Below, piece after piece: positions 33,708 through 42,551 of a stretch of 64,000 bases of DNA. The notes under the pieces were generated by a model. The model worked only from the letters and a program-made list of their open reading frames with translations. It ran no database searches and was not told the DNA's origin. The stretch covers positions 1 to 64,000 of the forward strand of contig NZ_JACJGM010000018.1 of the NCBI RefSeq assembly GCF_015024225.1, given 5' to 3'. Position 1 is the first letter of the stretch. Each line of letters opens with the position of its first letter. Source of the stretch: Nocardioides lijunqiniae (GTDB lineage: Bacteria; Actinomycetota; Actinomycetes; Propionibacteriales; Nocardioidaceae). The position numbers were made by a program, and so were the translations under genes.

Positions 33708-34154
33708 ATGACCTGGGCGACGTGCGACCGCGGGCACGCCCACTGGGGCAGACGCGGGGCCGCCGGCCTGCTCCTGGCCGAGGGCGGCCGGGTGCTGCTC
33801 CAGCTGCGCGCCCGCTGGGCGCACCAGGGCGGGACCTGGTCGATCCCCGGCGGCGCCCGCGAGCGGGGCGAGAGCTGGGTCGAGGCCGCCCTGCGCGAGG
33901 CCGGCGAGGAGCTGGGCGTCGCGGCACACGAGGTCGAGGTGCGAGGCTCCTCGACGGCCAGCTGCGGCGGCTGGACCTACGAGACGGTGCTCGCCGTGCC
34001 CACCGGGCGCCTGGAGCTCGCCGACCTCTCGGAGAGCGACGGCCACGCCTGGGTGCCGGCGTCGGAGGTCGAGGACCTGCCCCTGCACCCGAGCTTCCGC
34101 ACGGCGTGGTCGGCGCCGGACTCCGCCCTGGCGGAGTTCGTGGCCGCGTCCTAG
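33708..34154 (+). CDS. Nudix hydrolase
   Basis: 148 residues. The Nudix box GGARERGESWVEAALREAGEELGV fits G-x5-E-x7-REUxEExGU and supplies the Mg-binding glutamates. The opening TCDRGHAHWGRRGAAGLLL is typical of an actinobacterial Nudix group. It would hydrolyse a nucleoside diphosphate linked to another moiety; the substrate cannot be deduced. It is convergent with the RNB gene (7-nt gap). Confidence 0.9.
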   Translation: MTWATCDRGHAHWGRRGAAGLLLAEGGRVLLQLRARWAHQGGTWSIPGGARERGESWVEAALREAGEELGVAAHEVEVRGSSTASCGGWTYETVLAVPTGRLELADLSESDGHAWVPASEVEDLPLHPSFRTAWSAPDSALAEFVAAS

Positions 34155-34161
34155 CCGGCCC

Positions 34162-35625
34162 CTAGGGGCGGACGAGGCTCAGCTCGACCTTGCGGGTGTC
34201 GACGTCGGCCTTCTCCAGCCGCACGCGTACGTCGGTCCCGAGCGGGAGGTCCTCGCCCACGACCCGGGCCTCCACGCCGAGCTCGGCCAGCATGACCACC
34301 CCGTGGTCGGGCCGCTTCTCGTCGACGCTGACCACCACGCCGTCGAACTCCTCGCCGACCCGGGCGGCCAGCAGGCCGGCCTCCACGAGGTCGAGCACGG
34401 CGCGCTCGTAGCCCTTGGCGCGCTGGCTCGACTGCTGCATCGTCTTGGGCAGCCCGGGCAGCGCGGCCAGCACCCAGTCGGGCACGGGCTCCCCGGCGCA
34501 CAGCGCCACGCACACCTCGCCGGTGTAGCGGTCGGCCAGGCGCCGCAGCGGCGCGGTGACGTGGGCGTACTCCGAGGCCAGCGCGGAGTGCAGCGGCTCG
34601 GCGGGGACCTCGCCGTCGAAGGCGACGTAGCCACTGCCGCGCAGCAGCCGCGCGCTCGCGACGACCATGGCCGCGTGGGTGGGCCTGGTCGGGTCCAGCG
34701 AGCGGATGAAGTCGGGGTAGAGGATCTCGGCCGGCCACTCGATGCCGAGCGCGCGGGCCGTGCGGTGCAGCCGCTGCACGTCGCGGGGGTCGGGCGCGGG
34801 CAGGGTGCGGAGCAGCCCGACGCGGCCGTAGACCATGAGCGTCGCGGCGCCGAAGCCGGTGAGCAGGGAGATCTGCGAGTTCCAGAGCTCCACGGGCAGC
34901 AGGCTGCGGAACTCCAGGCTCCAGTGTCCGCCCTGGATGTCGATCTCCTGCTCGGGCAGCGGGAGGGAGACACCGCCGCGGGCCGCGTCGCGGGCCAGTC
35001 GCAGCTCGCCGATCTCCTGCAGCAGCCCGAGCACCTCGCCGGCCGTGCCGTCGTCGACGGCGGCCTGGGCGGCCTCGTAGGACAGCTTGGCCGTGGAGCG
35101 CACCCGCGCGCGCTCGACCCGGACGTCGGTGCCCTCGCCGGTGTCGTCGACCCGGATCGTCCAGAGCAGGGCGGGTCGCACCTCGCCGGCGACGAGCGAG
35201 CCGGCGTCCTCGGAGATGACCTTGGGGTGCAGCGGCACCTTGGAGTCGGCGCCGTAGAGGGTCTCCCCGCGCCGGTGCGACTCCAGGTCGATCGGGTCGC
35301 CCGGGCTCACGAAGGCCGCCACGTCGGCGATGGCGTAGTGGACGACGTAGCCGTCGCCGTCACGCTCGATGTGTAGGGCCTGGTCGAGGTCCATCGCCCC
35401 CTCGGGGTCGATGGTGACGAACGGGATGTCGGTGCGGTCCAGGTCGGGCAGGCGTGGCGCCGCCGCCGCGGCGGCGGCTGCGGCCTCGACCTCCGGCGGG
35501 AACTCCGGGCTCACGTCGAGCTCGGCGCGGATCCGCTCGATGCCCTCCCGCAGCGTGGCCACGACGGCGCCGTCCTCGGCGGTCTCGTCGGCGACCTTGA
35601 TGTGGACGACCCGGTTGCTCGGCAT
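34162..35625 (-). CDS. RNB-domain ribonuclease (RNase II/R family)
   Basis: 487 residues dominated by the RNB catalytic domain. The Asp cluster is in DRTDIPFVTIDPEGAMDLDQAL (about 64-85), followed by YAIADVAAFVSPGDPID and SKVPLHPKVISEDAGSL. Later ASEYAHVTAPLRRLADRYTGEV holds the conserved Arg of the exit site. A short S1-like OB region closes the chain (FDGVVVSVDEKRP). The N-terminal cold-shock domains of RNase II/R are absent, as in the short actinobacterial RNB exonucleases. Degrades RNA 3' to 5'. Confidence 0.92.
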   Translation of the reverse strand: MPSNRVVHIKVADETAEDGAVVATLREGIERIRAELDVSPEFPPEVEAAAAAAAAAPRLPDLDRTDIPFVTIDPEGAMDLDQALHIERDGDGYVVHYAIADVAAFVSPGDPIDLESHRRGETLYGADSKVPLHPKVISEDAGSLVAGEVRPALLWTIRVDDTGEGTDVRVERARVRSTAKLSYEAAQAAVDDGTAGEVLGLLQEIGELRLARDAARGGVSLPLPEQEIDIQGGHWSLEFRSLLPVELWNSQISLLTGFGAATLMVYGRVGLLRTLPAPDPRDVQRLHRTARALGIEWPAEILYPDFIRSLDPTRPTHAAMVVASARLLRGSGYVAFDGEVPAEPLHSALASEYAHVTAPLRRLADRYTGEVCVALCAGEPVPDWVLAALPGLPKTMQQSSQRAKGYERAVLDLVEAGLLAARVGEEFDGVVVSVDEKRPDHGVVMLAELGVEARVVGEDLPLGTDVRVRLEKADVDTRKVELSLVRP

Positions 35626-35632
35626 GTGCTCG

Positions 35633-35638
35633 ACCCTA
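35633..35638 (-). promoter_or_regulatory. -10 element of the RNB gene (leaderless)
   Basis: TAGGGT on the minus strand, 7 nt before the ATG; back to back with the yaaA -10 14 nt away. Confidence 0.5.
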
Positions 35639-35651
35639 GATCACCGCCCCC

Positions 35652-35657
35652 TAGGGT
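35652..35657 (+). promoter_or_regulatory. -10 element of yaaA (leaderless)
   Basis: TAGGGT, 6 nt before the GTG at 35664. It is identical to the divergent RNB -10, and the two promoters must overlap, so simultaneous polymerase binding is unlikely. Confidence 0.5.
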
Positions 35658-35663
35658 TGCCGG

Positions 35664-36443
35664 GTGCTCATCCTGCTGCCGCCCAGCGAGGGCAAGGTCG
35701 CCCCGCGCCGGGGCAAGCCCCTCGACCTCACGACCCTGGGCAGCCCCGAGCTGACGGCCGCCCGCGAGCGGGTGCTGGACGCCCTCGTGGAGCTCTGCGA
35801 GGGCGACCCCGACGTCGCCGCGACGACGCTCGGGGTGCCCAAGACCCAGCTCGATCTCGTCCGGCTCAACGCCGACGCACGCCGCACGCCGACGGCGCGC
35901 GGCGACCAGGTCTACCGCGGCGTGGTCTACGAGGCACTGGACTTCGCGACCCTGTCCACGGCCGGGAAGCGGCGCGCCACCGGTCGCGTGGCGGTGACCA
36001 GCAGCCTGTTCGGCCTGGTCCGGCCCTCCGACCGGATCCCGGCCTACCGGCTGTCCGGCGACGCGTCGCTGCCCGGGCTGGGCGGGGTCGCCGCCCACTG
36101 GCGCGCCCACCTAGGCGCCGCCGTCACCGCCGCCCTGGGCACCGGGCTGCTGGTCGACCTCCGGTCGGGGACCTACGCCGCCTTCTGGCGCCCCGCGCCC
36201 GAGCTGGCCCGGCGCGTGGCGACGGTGAGGGTGCTGCACGAGGTCGACGGCCGCCGCCAGGTCGTCAGCCACTTCAACAAGGCGACCAAGGGGCGCATCG
36301 TGCGGGCCCTCCTCGAGGACGGACGCGACCCGCGTACGCCGGCGCGCCTGGCCGAGGTGCTCCGCGACCTCGGATGGGTCGTCGAGGTCGGCGAGCCCAC
36401 ACCCCAGGGCACCCAGCTGGACGTGGTGGTCGCGCAGCTCTAG
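35664..36443 (+). CDS. yaaA: YaaA-family peroxide-stress protein
   Basis: 259 residues. LILLPPSEGK at the N-terminus and SHFNKATKGRIVRALL near residue 200 are the family signatures (DUF328). In E. coli YaaA lowers intracellular iron during peroxide stress and binds DNA; the reaction is unresolved. GTG start from a leaderless promoter. Its stop codon overlaps that of the convergent MarR gene (shared CTAG). Confidence 0.9.
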   Translation: MLILLPPSEGKVAPRRGKPLDLTTLGSPELTAARERVLDALVELCEGDPDVAATTLGVPKTQLDLVRLNADARRTPTARGDQVYRGVVYEALDFATLSTAGKRRATGRVAVTSSLFGLVRPSDRIPAYRLSGDASLPGLGGVAAHWRAHLGAAVTAALGTGLLVDLRSGTYAAFWRPAPELARRVATVRVLHEVDGRRQVVSHFNKATKGRIVRALLEDGRDPRTPARLAEVLRDLGWVVEVGEPTPQGTQLDVVVAQL

Positions 36444-37324
36444 GAGCCGCTCGGGGAGCCGCTCGGGGACCCGCCGGTCACGACCCGGACCAGGAGCCGG
36501 CGCAACCGGTCGCGCTGCCCGGCCGAGAGCCGTCCGAGGACCCGGTCGGCGGCCGCGTCGGCGCGGCCGTGGACGGTCGGCAGCAGCTCCTCCCCCAGCG
36601 GCAGCAGGTGCAGCAGCTGCGTGCGTCGGTCGGTCGTCGAGCGGCGCCGCTCGAGGGCGCCCCGTCGCTCCAGCTGGTCGACGATCTCGACCACGCTCGG
36701 GCCGCTGATGCCCAGGTGCCTCGCGAGCTCGGCCTGCGCGACCGGCCCGGTGCGGCGCAGCACGAGGAACGTGCCGAGGTGGCGCGGCTCGACGTCGAGC
36801 TCGCCCAGGTCCGCCGCGACCTCCGCGTGCAGCCGAGCGTGCAGACGGGTGACCAGGAAGGCGGTGCTGGCCAGGAGCGGCGTCGGCGTCTCCTCGGCCA
36901 GGTCCTGCCCGACCTGCGCGACCAGCAGCGAGTGCAGCTCGACGCGCTCGGCGTCGGTGAGGCCGGCGACCAGCGAGTCCTCGACCACGGCGACGTGGCG
37001 CGCCCAGCTGGTCATCGCGGTCGCGCCGGCCGGAGTGCGGGTCAGGGCGTAGGCCCGGCGGTCGTCGGCGTTGCGCACCCGCTCGACGAGCCCGTCCGCG
37101 ACCAGCTGCCCCGCGACCCGGGTCAGGGTGGTGCGGCTGGTCGCGACGGCGTCGGCCAGCCACTGCTGCGAGCGCGGCGGCTCGTCGGCGAGGGCGACCA
37201 GCACGGCGTACGCGTGGATGTCGACGCCGGGTGGCAGCGTGTCCGCCAGGGCCGACGTCACCCGCGCGGCGGCTCGCCAGACCACGTGGCCGGGCGAGTC
37301 GGCGAGCGCGGGGAGCAGGGCCAC
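36440..37324 (-). CDS. Tandem-domain MarR-family regulator
   Basis: 294 residues containing two complete MarR winged-helix domains in one chain. Domain 1 (about 10-150) has QQWLADAVATSRTTLTRVAGQL and wing NADDRRAYAL. Domain 2 (about 151-290) has QAELARHLGISGPSVVEIVDQL and wing STTDRRTQLL. Ordinary MarR proteins are about 150 residues and dimerise; this looks like a covalent dimer. It diverges from the MFS exporter it probably controls. The 106-nt spacer has an imperfect inverted pair (CTCAC...TTAGG near 37334 and CCTAG...GTGAG near 37386). Confidence 0.85.
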   Translation of the reverse strand: MALLPALADSPGHVVWRAAARVTSALADTLPPGVDIHAYAVLVALADEPPRSQQWLADAVATSRTTLTRVAGQLVADGLVERVRNADDRRAYALTRTPAGATAMTSWARHVAVVEDSLVAGLTDAERVELHSLLVAQVGQDLAEETPTPLLASTAFLVTRLHARLHAEVAADLGELDVEPRHLGTFLVLRRTGPVAQAELARHLGISGPSVVEIVDQLERRGALERRRSTTDRRTQLLHLLPLGEELLPTVHGRADAAADRVLGRLSAGQRDRLRRLLVRVVTGGSPSGSPSGS

Positions 37325-37430
37325 CGTGATCCCTCTCTCACTGAATCATTAGGTACTTGACGGACAGCAGGACTCGGATACCGTTCCTAGGGTAATCGTG
37401 AGGCACGTGATGAAATCGAGAGGTCCCCGC

Positions 37431-39005
37431 ATGACCGACCAGGCCGCCCCGGCGCCCGACCGCACCGGAGCCCGCGACCCCAAGTGGTGGACGCTCATCG
37501 CCGTCTGCACGGGCGTGTTCATCCTGCTGCTCGACATCACGATCGTGAACGTCGCGCTGCCCGACATCCAGATGGAGCTCGACGCCTCGCTGTCGGACCT
37601 GCAGTGGGTCATCGACGCCTACGCGCTCAGCCTGGCCGCCCTCCTGCTCACCGCGGGGTCGCTGGCCGACCTCTACGGACGGCGGATGGTGTTCGTCATC
37701 GGCACCGGCCTGTTCATGCTCGGGTCGATCGCCTGCGGCGCCGCGCAGGACGTCTTCTTCCTCCAGGTCGCCCGCGCCTTCCAGGGCGTGGGCGGCGCCG
37801 CGATGTTCGCGACCGCCCTCGCGCTGATCGCCTCGGCCTACACCGGACGCGACCGGGGCGTTGCGTTCGGCGCCTTCGGTGCGACCACCGGCGTGGCCGT
37901 CGCGATCGGCCCGGTGCTCGGCGGCGTGCTGACCTCCGGACTGTCGTGGCGCTGGATCTTCTTCGTCAACATCCCGATCTGCCTGGGCGCGATGGCCATC
38001 GGGCTGTGGCGGGTGAAGGAGTCGCACGACCCGCGCGCCGGCCGCCCCGACTGGATCGGCTTCGTGACGTTCTCCGTCGCGCTCGGCTCGCTCGTCTACG
38101 CCCTCATCCGCGCCGGGCAGGAGTCCTGGGGCGACGGCCGGGTGCTGGTCTGCCTGGTCGCGACCGTCGTGCTGCTGGCGGCGTTCGTGGTGAGCCAGCT
38201 GCTGCAGGAGCACCCGATGTTCGACCTCGCCCTGCTGCGCAAGCCGACCTTCACCGGCGGCCTGATCGCGGCGTTCGGCGTCTCGGCGTCGATCTTCTCC
38301 CTGCTGACCTACCTCGTGCTGTACCTGCAGAACGTGCAGGGCTACTCCGCCGTCGGCACCGGCACGCGGCTGCTCTTCCTCTCCGGCGCGTCCTTCGTCG
38401 CGGCCGCGATCGCGGGCCGGCTCACCGCCAGGCTGCCCGCGAAGTGGCTGATCGTGCCCGGCTTCGCCCTCACCGGCACCGGCCTGCTCCTGATGAGCGG
38501 CCTCGAGCCCGACTCGTCCTGGACGCACCTGATCCCGGGGCTGCTGGTCGCCGGGGTGGGCATCGGCATGATCAACACCCCGCTGGCCTCGACGGCCGTG
38601 GGCGTGGTGCCGGTCGAGCGGTCGGGCATGGCCTCCGGCATCAACTCGACGTTCCGCCAGGTCGGGATCGCGACCGGCATCGCCGCGCTCGGGTCGCTGT
38701 TCAGCCACCAGGTGGCCGACGGCGTGCGCGACGGTCTCGCCGGCACGCCCGCCGCGGGTCAGTCGGCCGGCATCGCGGAGGCGGTGACCGGCGGCCAGAT
38801 CCGCGCGGTGCTGGCCCAGGCGCCGGCCGACGTGCGCGACCAGCTCGCGGCCGTGGCGACGTCCAGCTTCGTCGACGCCCTCAACCACATCATCGTGATC
38901 GGCGCCGTCATCGCCTACGTCGCCGGCGCCTGTTGCCTGGTGCTCATCCGCCAGCGGGACTTCGTGCCGCAGGGGCCCGCGAAGCAGGCCACCCAGGACG
39001 CGTAG
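37431..39005 (+). CDS. MFS multidrug exporter, DHA2 (14-TM) family
   Basis: 524 residues. LLLDITIVNVALPDIQMELDASLSDLQWVIDAYALSLAALLLTAGSLADLYGRR combines the DHA2 signature of TM1 with motif A; GPVLGGVLTSGLSWRWIFFVN is motif C (antiporter). About 14 hydrophobic segments. A proton-driven exporter of drugs or other amphiphiles is predicted. The ATG at 37431 was preferred to an in-frame GTG 33 nt upstream, because GAGAGG lies at the right distance and the extra residues are unlike the family. Confidence 0.9.
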   Translation: MTDQAAPAPDRTGARDPKWWTLIAVCTGVFILLLDITIVNVALPDIQMELDASLSDLQWVIDAYALSLAALLLTAGSLADLYGRRMVFVIGTGLFMLGSIACGAAQDVFFLQVARAFQGVGGAAMFATALALIASAYTGRDRGVAFGAFGATTGVAVAIGPVLGGVLTSGLSWRWIFFVNIPICLGAMAIGLWRVKESHDPRAGRPDWIGFVTFSVALGSLVYALIRAGQESWGDGRVLVCLVATVVLLAAFVVSQLLQEHPMFDLALLRKPTFTGGLIAAFGVSASIFSLLTYLVLYLQNVQGYSAVGTGTRLLFLSGASFVAAAIAGRLTARLPAKWLIVPGFALTGTGLLLMSGLEPDSSWTHLIPGLLVAGVGIGMINTPLASTAVGVVPVERSGMASGINSTFRQVGIATGIAALGSLFSHQVADGVRDGLAGTPAAGQSAGIAEAVTGGQIRAVLAQAPADVRDQLAAVATSSFVDALNHIIVIGAVIAYVAGACCLVLIRQRDFVPQGPAKQATQDA

Positions 39006-39023
39006 GCGCCGGGGCGAGCCCCG

Positions 39024-39749
39024 TCAGCCCTCGGCCTGCAGGCGCAGGCCGGCCAGGATCAGGTCGAGACCGGCGCGGAACTGCTCGGCGTCGTCGTGCG
39101 TGGCGAACTCGTCGACGATGTGGTGGACGAAGGGATAGGTCTTCGCATCGAGCGCCCGCCACTCCTCCGCCCAGCGGGCGAGGTACTGGTCGCGGCTGAC
39201 CTCGCCCTCCACCACCTCGCGCGGCGGCTCCTGCCCCATGTCGGCGGCGGTGCCGACGACGAACCCGATGACCGCCGAGACCGCGTGGAAGCGCTGGCGC
39301 GGCGTGAGGTCGAGCCGGAGCGTCTGCTGGCCGAGCTGCTCGTACAGCTTGAGGCCGTGGGGCTGCAGCCCGGTGTCGCGCATGAAGTAGGCGCCGAGCC
39401 ACGGCCGCTCGGCGACGGCGTCGAAGAGCGTGACCGCGATCGCGCGCATCCCGTCGATGGGGTCGTCGCGCTCCACCTGGAGCTCGGCGTCGGCGAGGAC
39501 GTCGGCCAGCACGTGGTCGGCGGCCCGGTCGAGCAGCTCGTCCTTGCTGGCGACGTACCAGTAGATGCTGGCGACGCCACCGCCGAGACGGGCGGCGAGC
39601 GCGCGGAAGGTGAGGGCGGCCTCCCCCGCCTCGTCCAGGAGGGCGACGGCCTCGGTCAGCACCGCCTCCATCGAGTGCGAGGCGCGCCGGCGGGCGCCCG
39701 TGGGACCGGACGAGGTGCGAGCGGAGGATCGTCCGGTGGGGGGTGCCAT
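39024..39749 (-). CDS. TetR-family repressor
   Basis: 241 residues. The N-terminal HTH is EAVLTEAVALLDEAGEAALTFRALAARLGGGVASIYWYVASKDELLDRA, and the C-terminal ligand-binding domain resembles the TetR_C class (MRAIAVTLFDAV, DEFATHDDAEQFRAGLDLILAGL). It lies between two MFS genes and diverges from the second. Three palindromic operators sit in the 98-nt spacer, so repression of the 39848 exporter and of itself is very likely. Confidence 0.92.
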   Translation of the reverse strand: MAPPTGRSSARTSSGPTGARRRASHSMEAVLTEAVALLDEAGEAALTFRALAARLGGGVASIYWYVASKDELLDRAADHVLADVLADAELQVERDDPIDGMRAIAVTLFDAVAERPWLGAYFMRDTGLQPHGLKLYEQLGQQTLRLDLTPRQRFHAVSAVIGFVVGTAADMGQEPPREVVEGEVSRDQYLARWAEEWRALDAKTYPFVHHIVDEFATHDDAEQFRAGLDLILAGLRLQAEG

Positions 39750-39780
39750 GAGTCACAGTCCATCACACCTTGCTCCGTAT

Positions 39781-39831
39781 CGAACAATGTTCTAGATTGT
39801 GGAACATTGTTCGATTCTCGAACGTCGTTCG
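39781..39831. promoter_or_regulatory. TetR operators (three palindromes)
   Basis: Site 1 CGAACAATGTTC (39781-39792) and site 2 GAACATTGTTCG (39802-39813) are exact reverse complements, 21 bp apart centre to centre. Site 3 CGAAC-GTC-GTTCG (39819-39831) is a related palindrome. They cover the divergent promoter region between the TetR gene and the MFS gene. Confidence 0.75.
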
Positions 39832-39847
39832 ATGTCAGGAGCCCGCC

Positions 39848-41311
39848 ATGACCACTGCCACCACCACTGCCACCACCACCCCTCCCCGGACCTACCCCTC
39901 CCTCCGCGCCGCGTGGATGCCGCTCGCCGCGCTCTGCCTCGCCTTCTTCGTCGAGATGGTCGACAACACCCTGCTCACGATCGCGCTGCCCACGATCGGC
40001 CGTGACCTCGGCAGCGGCACCACGGCGCTGCAGTGGGTCACCGGCGTCTACTCGCTCACCTTCGGCGGACTGCTGCTCACCGCCGGGTCCATGGCCGACC
40101 GTCTCGGGCGCCGACGGGTGCTGCTCGTCGGGCTCGTCGCCTTCGGCGTCATCAGCGCCCTGGTGGTCACCGTCGAGAGCGGTGGCGAGCTGATCGCCCT
40201 GCGCGCGGCGCTCGGCCTGTGTGCCGCGGCGATGGCGCCGATCACCAACTCCCTGGTGTTCAGGCTCTTCGACGACGAGGCGCTGCGGATGCGCGCCATG
40301 ACGCTGATGATCGTCGTCGGCATGTCGGGCTTCATCCTGGGCCCGGTGCTCGGAGGCACCGCCCTGGCCCACGTGAGCTGGGAGTGGCTGCTGGTGGTCA
40401 ACGCCCCGATCGCGCTCATCGCCTTCCTGGGGGTGCGGCTCGGCGTCCCCGCGGACCGACCGGAGGACCTCACGCGGGACCGGCTCGACCTGCCGGGAGC
40501 CGTGCTCAGCATCGCCACCATCGGCCTGGCCTGCTACGCCCTCACCAGCGGTGTCGAGCACGGCTGGGCGTCCGCGGCCACCCTCGTCACGGTCCTCGGC
40601 GCGGTGCTCGCCGGCGTCGCGTTCGTCCGGCACGAGCGGCGCACGCCGTCCCCCATGCTCGACCTCCGGCTGTTCTCCTCCGGCACCGTCCGCGGCGCCG
40701 CCATCGCGCAGCTCGGGACGTCGATCGCGATGTCGAGCGTGATGTTCGGGCTGATCCTGCACTTCCAGTACGCCTACGGCTGGAGCCCGGTCAGGGCCGG
40801 ACTGGCCAACCTGCCGCTGATCGCCACGATGGTCCTGGCGACCCCCGTCTCGGAGTGGCTGGCGCGACGGTTCGGTCACCGCGTCGCCTGCCTGGTGGGC
40901 GCCGCGCTGATGGGGGGTGCGCTGGCCGGCCTCGCCTGGGGCGTCGGCCACGGGTACGCCGCCGTCGCGGCCTGCATGGTCGTGCTGACGGTCGGCCTCC
41001 GCACGGTCATGACGATCTGCGCCGTGGCGCTCGTCGACGCCATGCCGAGCAACCGCACGTCGATCGGCGCCGCGCTCAACGACACCGCCCAGGAGGTCGG
41101 CACCAGCATCGGCACCGCCGTGGTGGGCACCCTGATCGCCGTCCTGGTCACCACCCGGCTGCCCCCGGGCGCGTGGAGCGACGACCTCGTGGCGTCGTTC
41201 TTCCACGGCGAGCGGGTGATCTACGCGGTGCTCGCGGTGGTGGTCGGTCTCGTCGCGGCCGGCGGTGCGCTCACGCTCACCGACTCCCGCAGCACCGACG
41301 AGCACCCCTGA
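39848..41311 (+). CDS. MFS drug exporter, DHA2 family
   Basis: 487 residues. FFVEMVDNTLLTIALPTIGRDLGSGTTALQWVTGVYSLTFGGLLLTAGSMADRLGRRRVL gives the DHA2 TM1 signature and motif A; GPVLGGTALAHVSWEWLLVVN is motif C. AGGAG precedes the ATG. Controlled by the divergent TetR regulator through the three operators. Substrate unknown. Confidence 0.92.
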   Translation: MTTATTTATTTPPRTYPSLRAAWMPLAALCLAFFVEMVDNTLLTIALPTIGRDLGSGTTALQWVTGVYSLTFGGLLLTAGSMADRLGRRRVLLVGLVAFGVISALVVTVESGGELIALRAALGLCAAAMAPITNSLVFRLFDDEALRMRAMTLMIVVGMSGFILGPVLGGTALAHVSWEWLLVVNAPIALIAFLGVRLGVPADRPEDLTRDRLDLPGAVLSIATIGLACYALTSGVEHGWASAATLVTVLGAVLAGVAFVRHERRTPSPMLDLRLFSSGTVRGAAIAQLGTSIAMSSVMFGLILHFQYAYGWSPVRAGLANLPLIATMVLATPVSEWLARRFGHRVACLVGAALMGGALAGLAWGVGHGYAAVAACMVVLTVGLRTVMTICAVALVDAMPSNRTSIGAALNDTAQEVGTSIGTAVVGTLIAVLVTTRLPPGAWSDDLVASFFHGERVIYAVLAVVVGLVAAGGALTLTDSRSTDEHP

Positions 41312-41320
41312 GGCGGGCGG

Positions 41321-42529
41321 CTACCAGGCGGAGGGGTCGGAGAAGGCGTCGCGGTGCGGCGGCAGCGCGTTGTAGAGCCGCAGCGACGTGCGCGGCTCGT
41401 CGTCGTCGGAGGAGAAGAAGGACACCACGGTGACCGACGCCGGGGTCAGCTCCATGCGGAACACCGAGTCCAGCGGGGCGTCGACGGCGTGGCCGACCAG
41501 CGTCTTGATGGGTGTCACGTGGCTGACGACGACCACGGTCTCGCCGGCATGCGCCTCGAGCACCCGACGCAGGCCCGCCAGCACCCGCTCCTGCACGACC
41601 CGGAACGACTCGCCGCCCTCCGGCGCCGCGTCGAGCGAGCCCAGCCACTGCTTCAGGGCGTCGGGGTGCTGCTCGGCGACCTCGGCGAAGGTCAGGCCGT
41701 CCCAGATCCCGAACTCCATCTCGGCGAAGCCCGGCTCCACCTCGACCTGCTTGTCCAGCACCTCGGCCACGATGTCGGCCGACTCGCGGGTGCGGCGCAC
41801 CGGCGAGGCGATGACCGCGCCGACCCGCTCGGCGAGCGGCGCGAGCCACTCGGCCGTGGCCCGCACCTGGTCGCGGCCCTCGTCGCTCAGGGCGGGGTTG
41901 GCGCTCGCCAGCCCGCCGGAGAAGCGCTTCTCGAGCGTGTGGGCGGTGACGCCGTGGCGCACGAGGATCAGCGTGGTGGTCGCTCCCCCGCCGGCCGACC
42001 AGCCCCGCGCCTGGCTCTGCACGGTCGCCGGCCGGTCGCCCTCGGCCGCGGCGGCCGGGCTCTCGATCTCCTCGATCAGCGAGTCCTCGTCGTCGCTCGG
42101 CTCCGGCGACGTGACGCCCTCGCGGACGCCGTCGAGCGCCTCGTTGACCAGACGGTCCGCGTGGGCGTTGTCGCCCCGCGGGATCCAGGTGTACGTCGTG
42201 CCGGGCGGCGCCAGCCGCGTGGCCTCCGCGGCCAGCGGGCGCATGTCGGGGTGCTTGATCTTCCAGCGACCCGACATCTGCTCGACGACGAGCTTGGAGT
42301 CCATCCGCGCCTCGACCACCGCCTCGGGCGCGAACTCCTGGGCCAGGCGCAGACCGGCGATGAGACCGGAGTACTCGGCGACGTTGTTGGTCGCACGTCC
42401 GATCGTGCTGCCGTCCTCCGCCAGGACCGCGCCGGTGTCGGCGTCGCGCAGCACCGCGCCGTACGCCGCCGGGCCGGGGTTGCCGCGCGAGCCGCCGTCC
42501 GCCTCGATGACGACGCGGCGGGCGCTCAC
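41321..42529 (-). CDS. Bifunctional RNase HI / acid phosphatase
   Basis: 402 residues, a fusion known from mycobacteria (Rv2228c type). N-terminal RNase HI domain: catalytic Asp in EADGGSRGNPG, Glu in NNVAEYSGLIAGL, Asp in ARMDSKLVVEQMSG and Asp in GDNAHADRLVNEAL. An acidic linker (about 135-180) joins it to a histidine phosphatase domain: LVRHGVTAHT (phospho-His) and VVVVSHVTPIKTLV. In mycobacteria the phosphatase half acts on alpha-ribazole phosphate (CobC activity). GTG start; upstream neighbours are the zinc-ribbon and Nif3 genes in the same direction, as in mycobacteria. Confidence 0.93.
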   Translation of the reverse strand: MSARRVVIEADGGSRGNPGPAAYGAVLRDADTGAVLAEDGSTIGRATNNVAEYSGLIAGLRLAQEFAPEAVVEARMDSKLVVEQMSGRWKIKHPDMRPLAAEATRLAPPGTTYTWIPRGDNAHADRLVNEALDGVREGVTSPEPSDDEDSLIEEIESPAAAAEGDRPATVQSQARGWSAGGGATTTLILVRHGVTAHTLEKRFSGGLASANPALSDEGRDQVRATAEWLAPLAERVGAVIASPVRRTRESADIVAEVLDKQVEVEPGFAEMEFGIWDGLTFAEVAEQHPDALKQWLGSLDAAPEGGESFRVVQERVLAGLRRVLEAHAGETVVVVSHVTPIKTLVGHAVDAPLDSVFRMELTPASVTVVSFFSSDDDEPRTSLRLYNALPPHRDAFSDPSAW

Positions 42530-42551
42530 AGCACCTTCTCGTTCGCTTCGC

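Noticed and set aside
39781..39831. GAACATTGTTC sites as LexA (SOS) boxes
   Set aside because: They look like GAAC-GTTC actinobacterial LexA sites, but the triple arrangement beside a TetR gene and an exporter fits a local TetR operator better. LexA control was not excluded by experiment.
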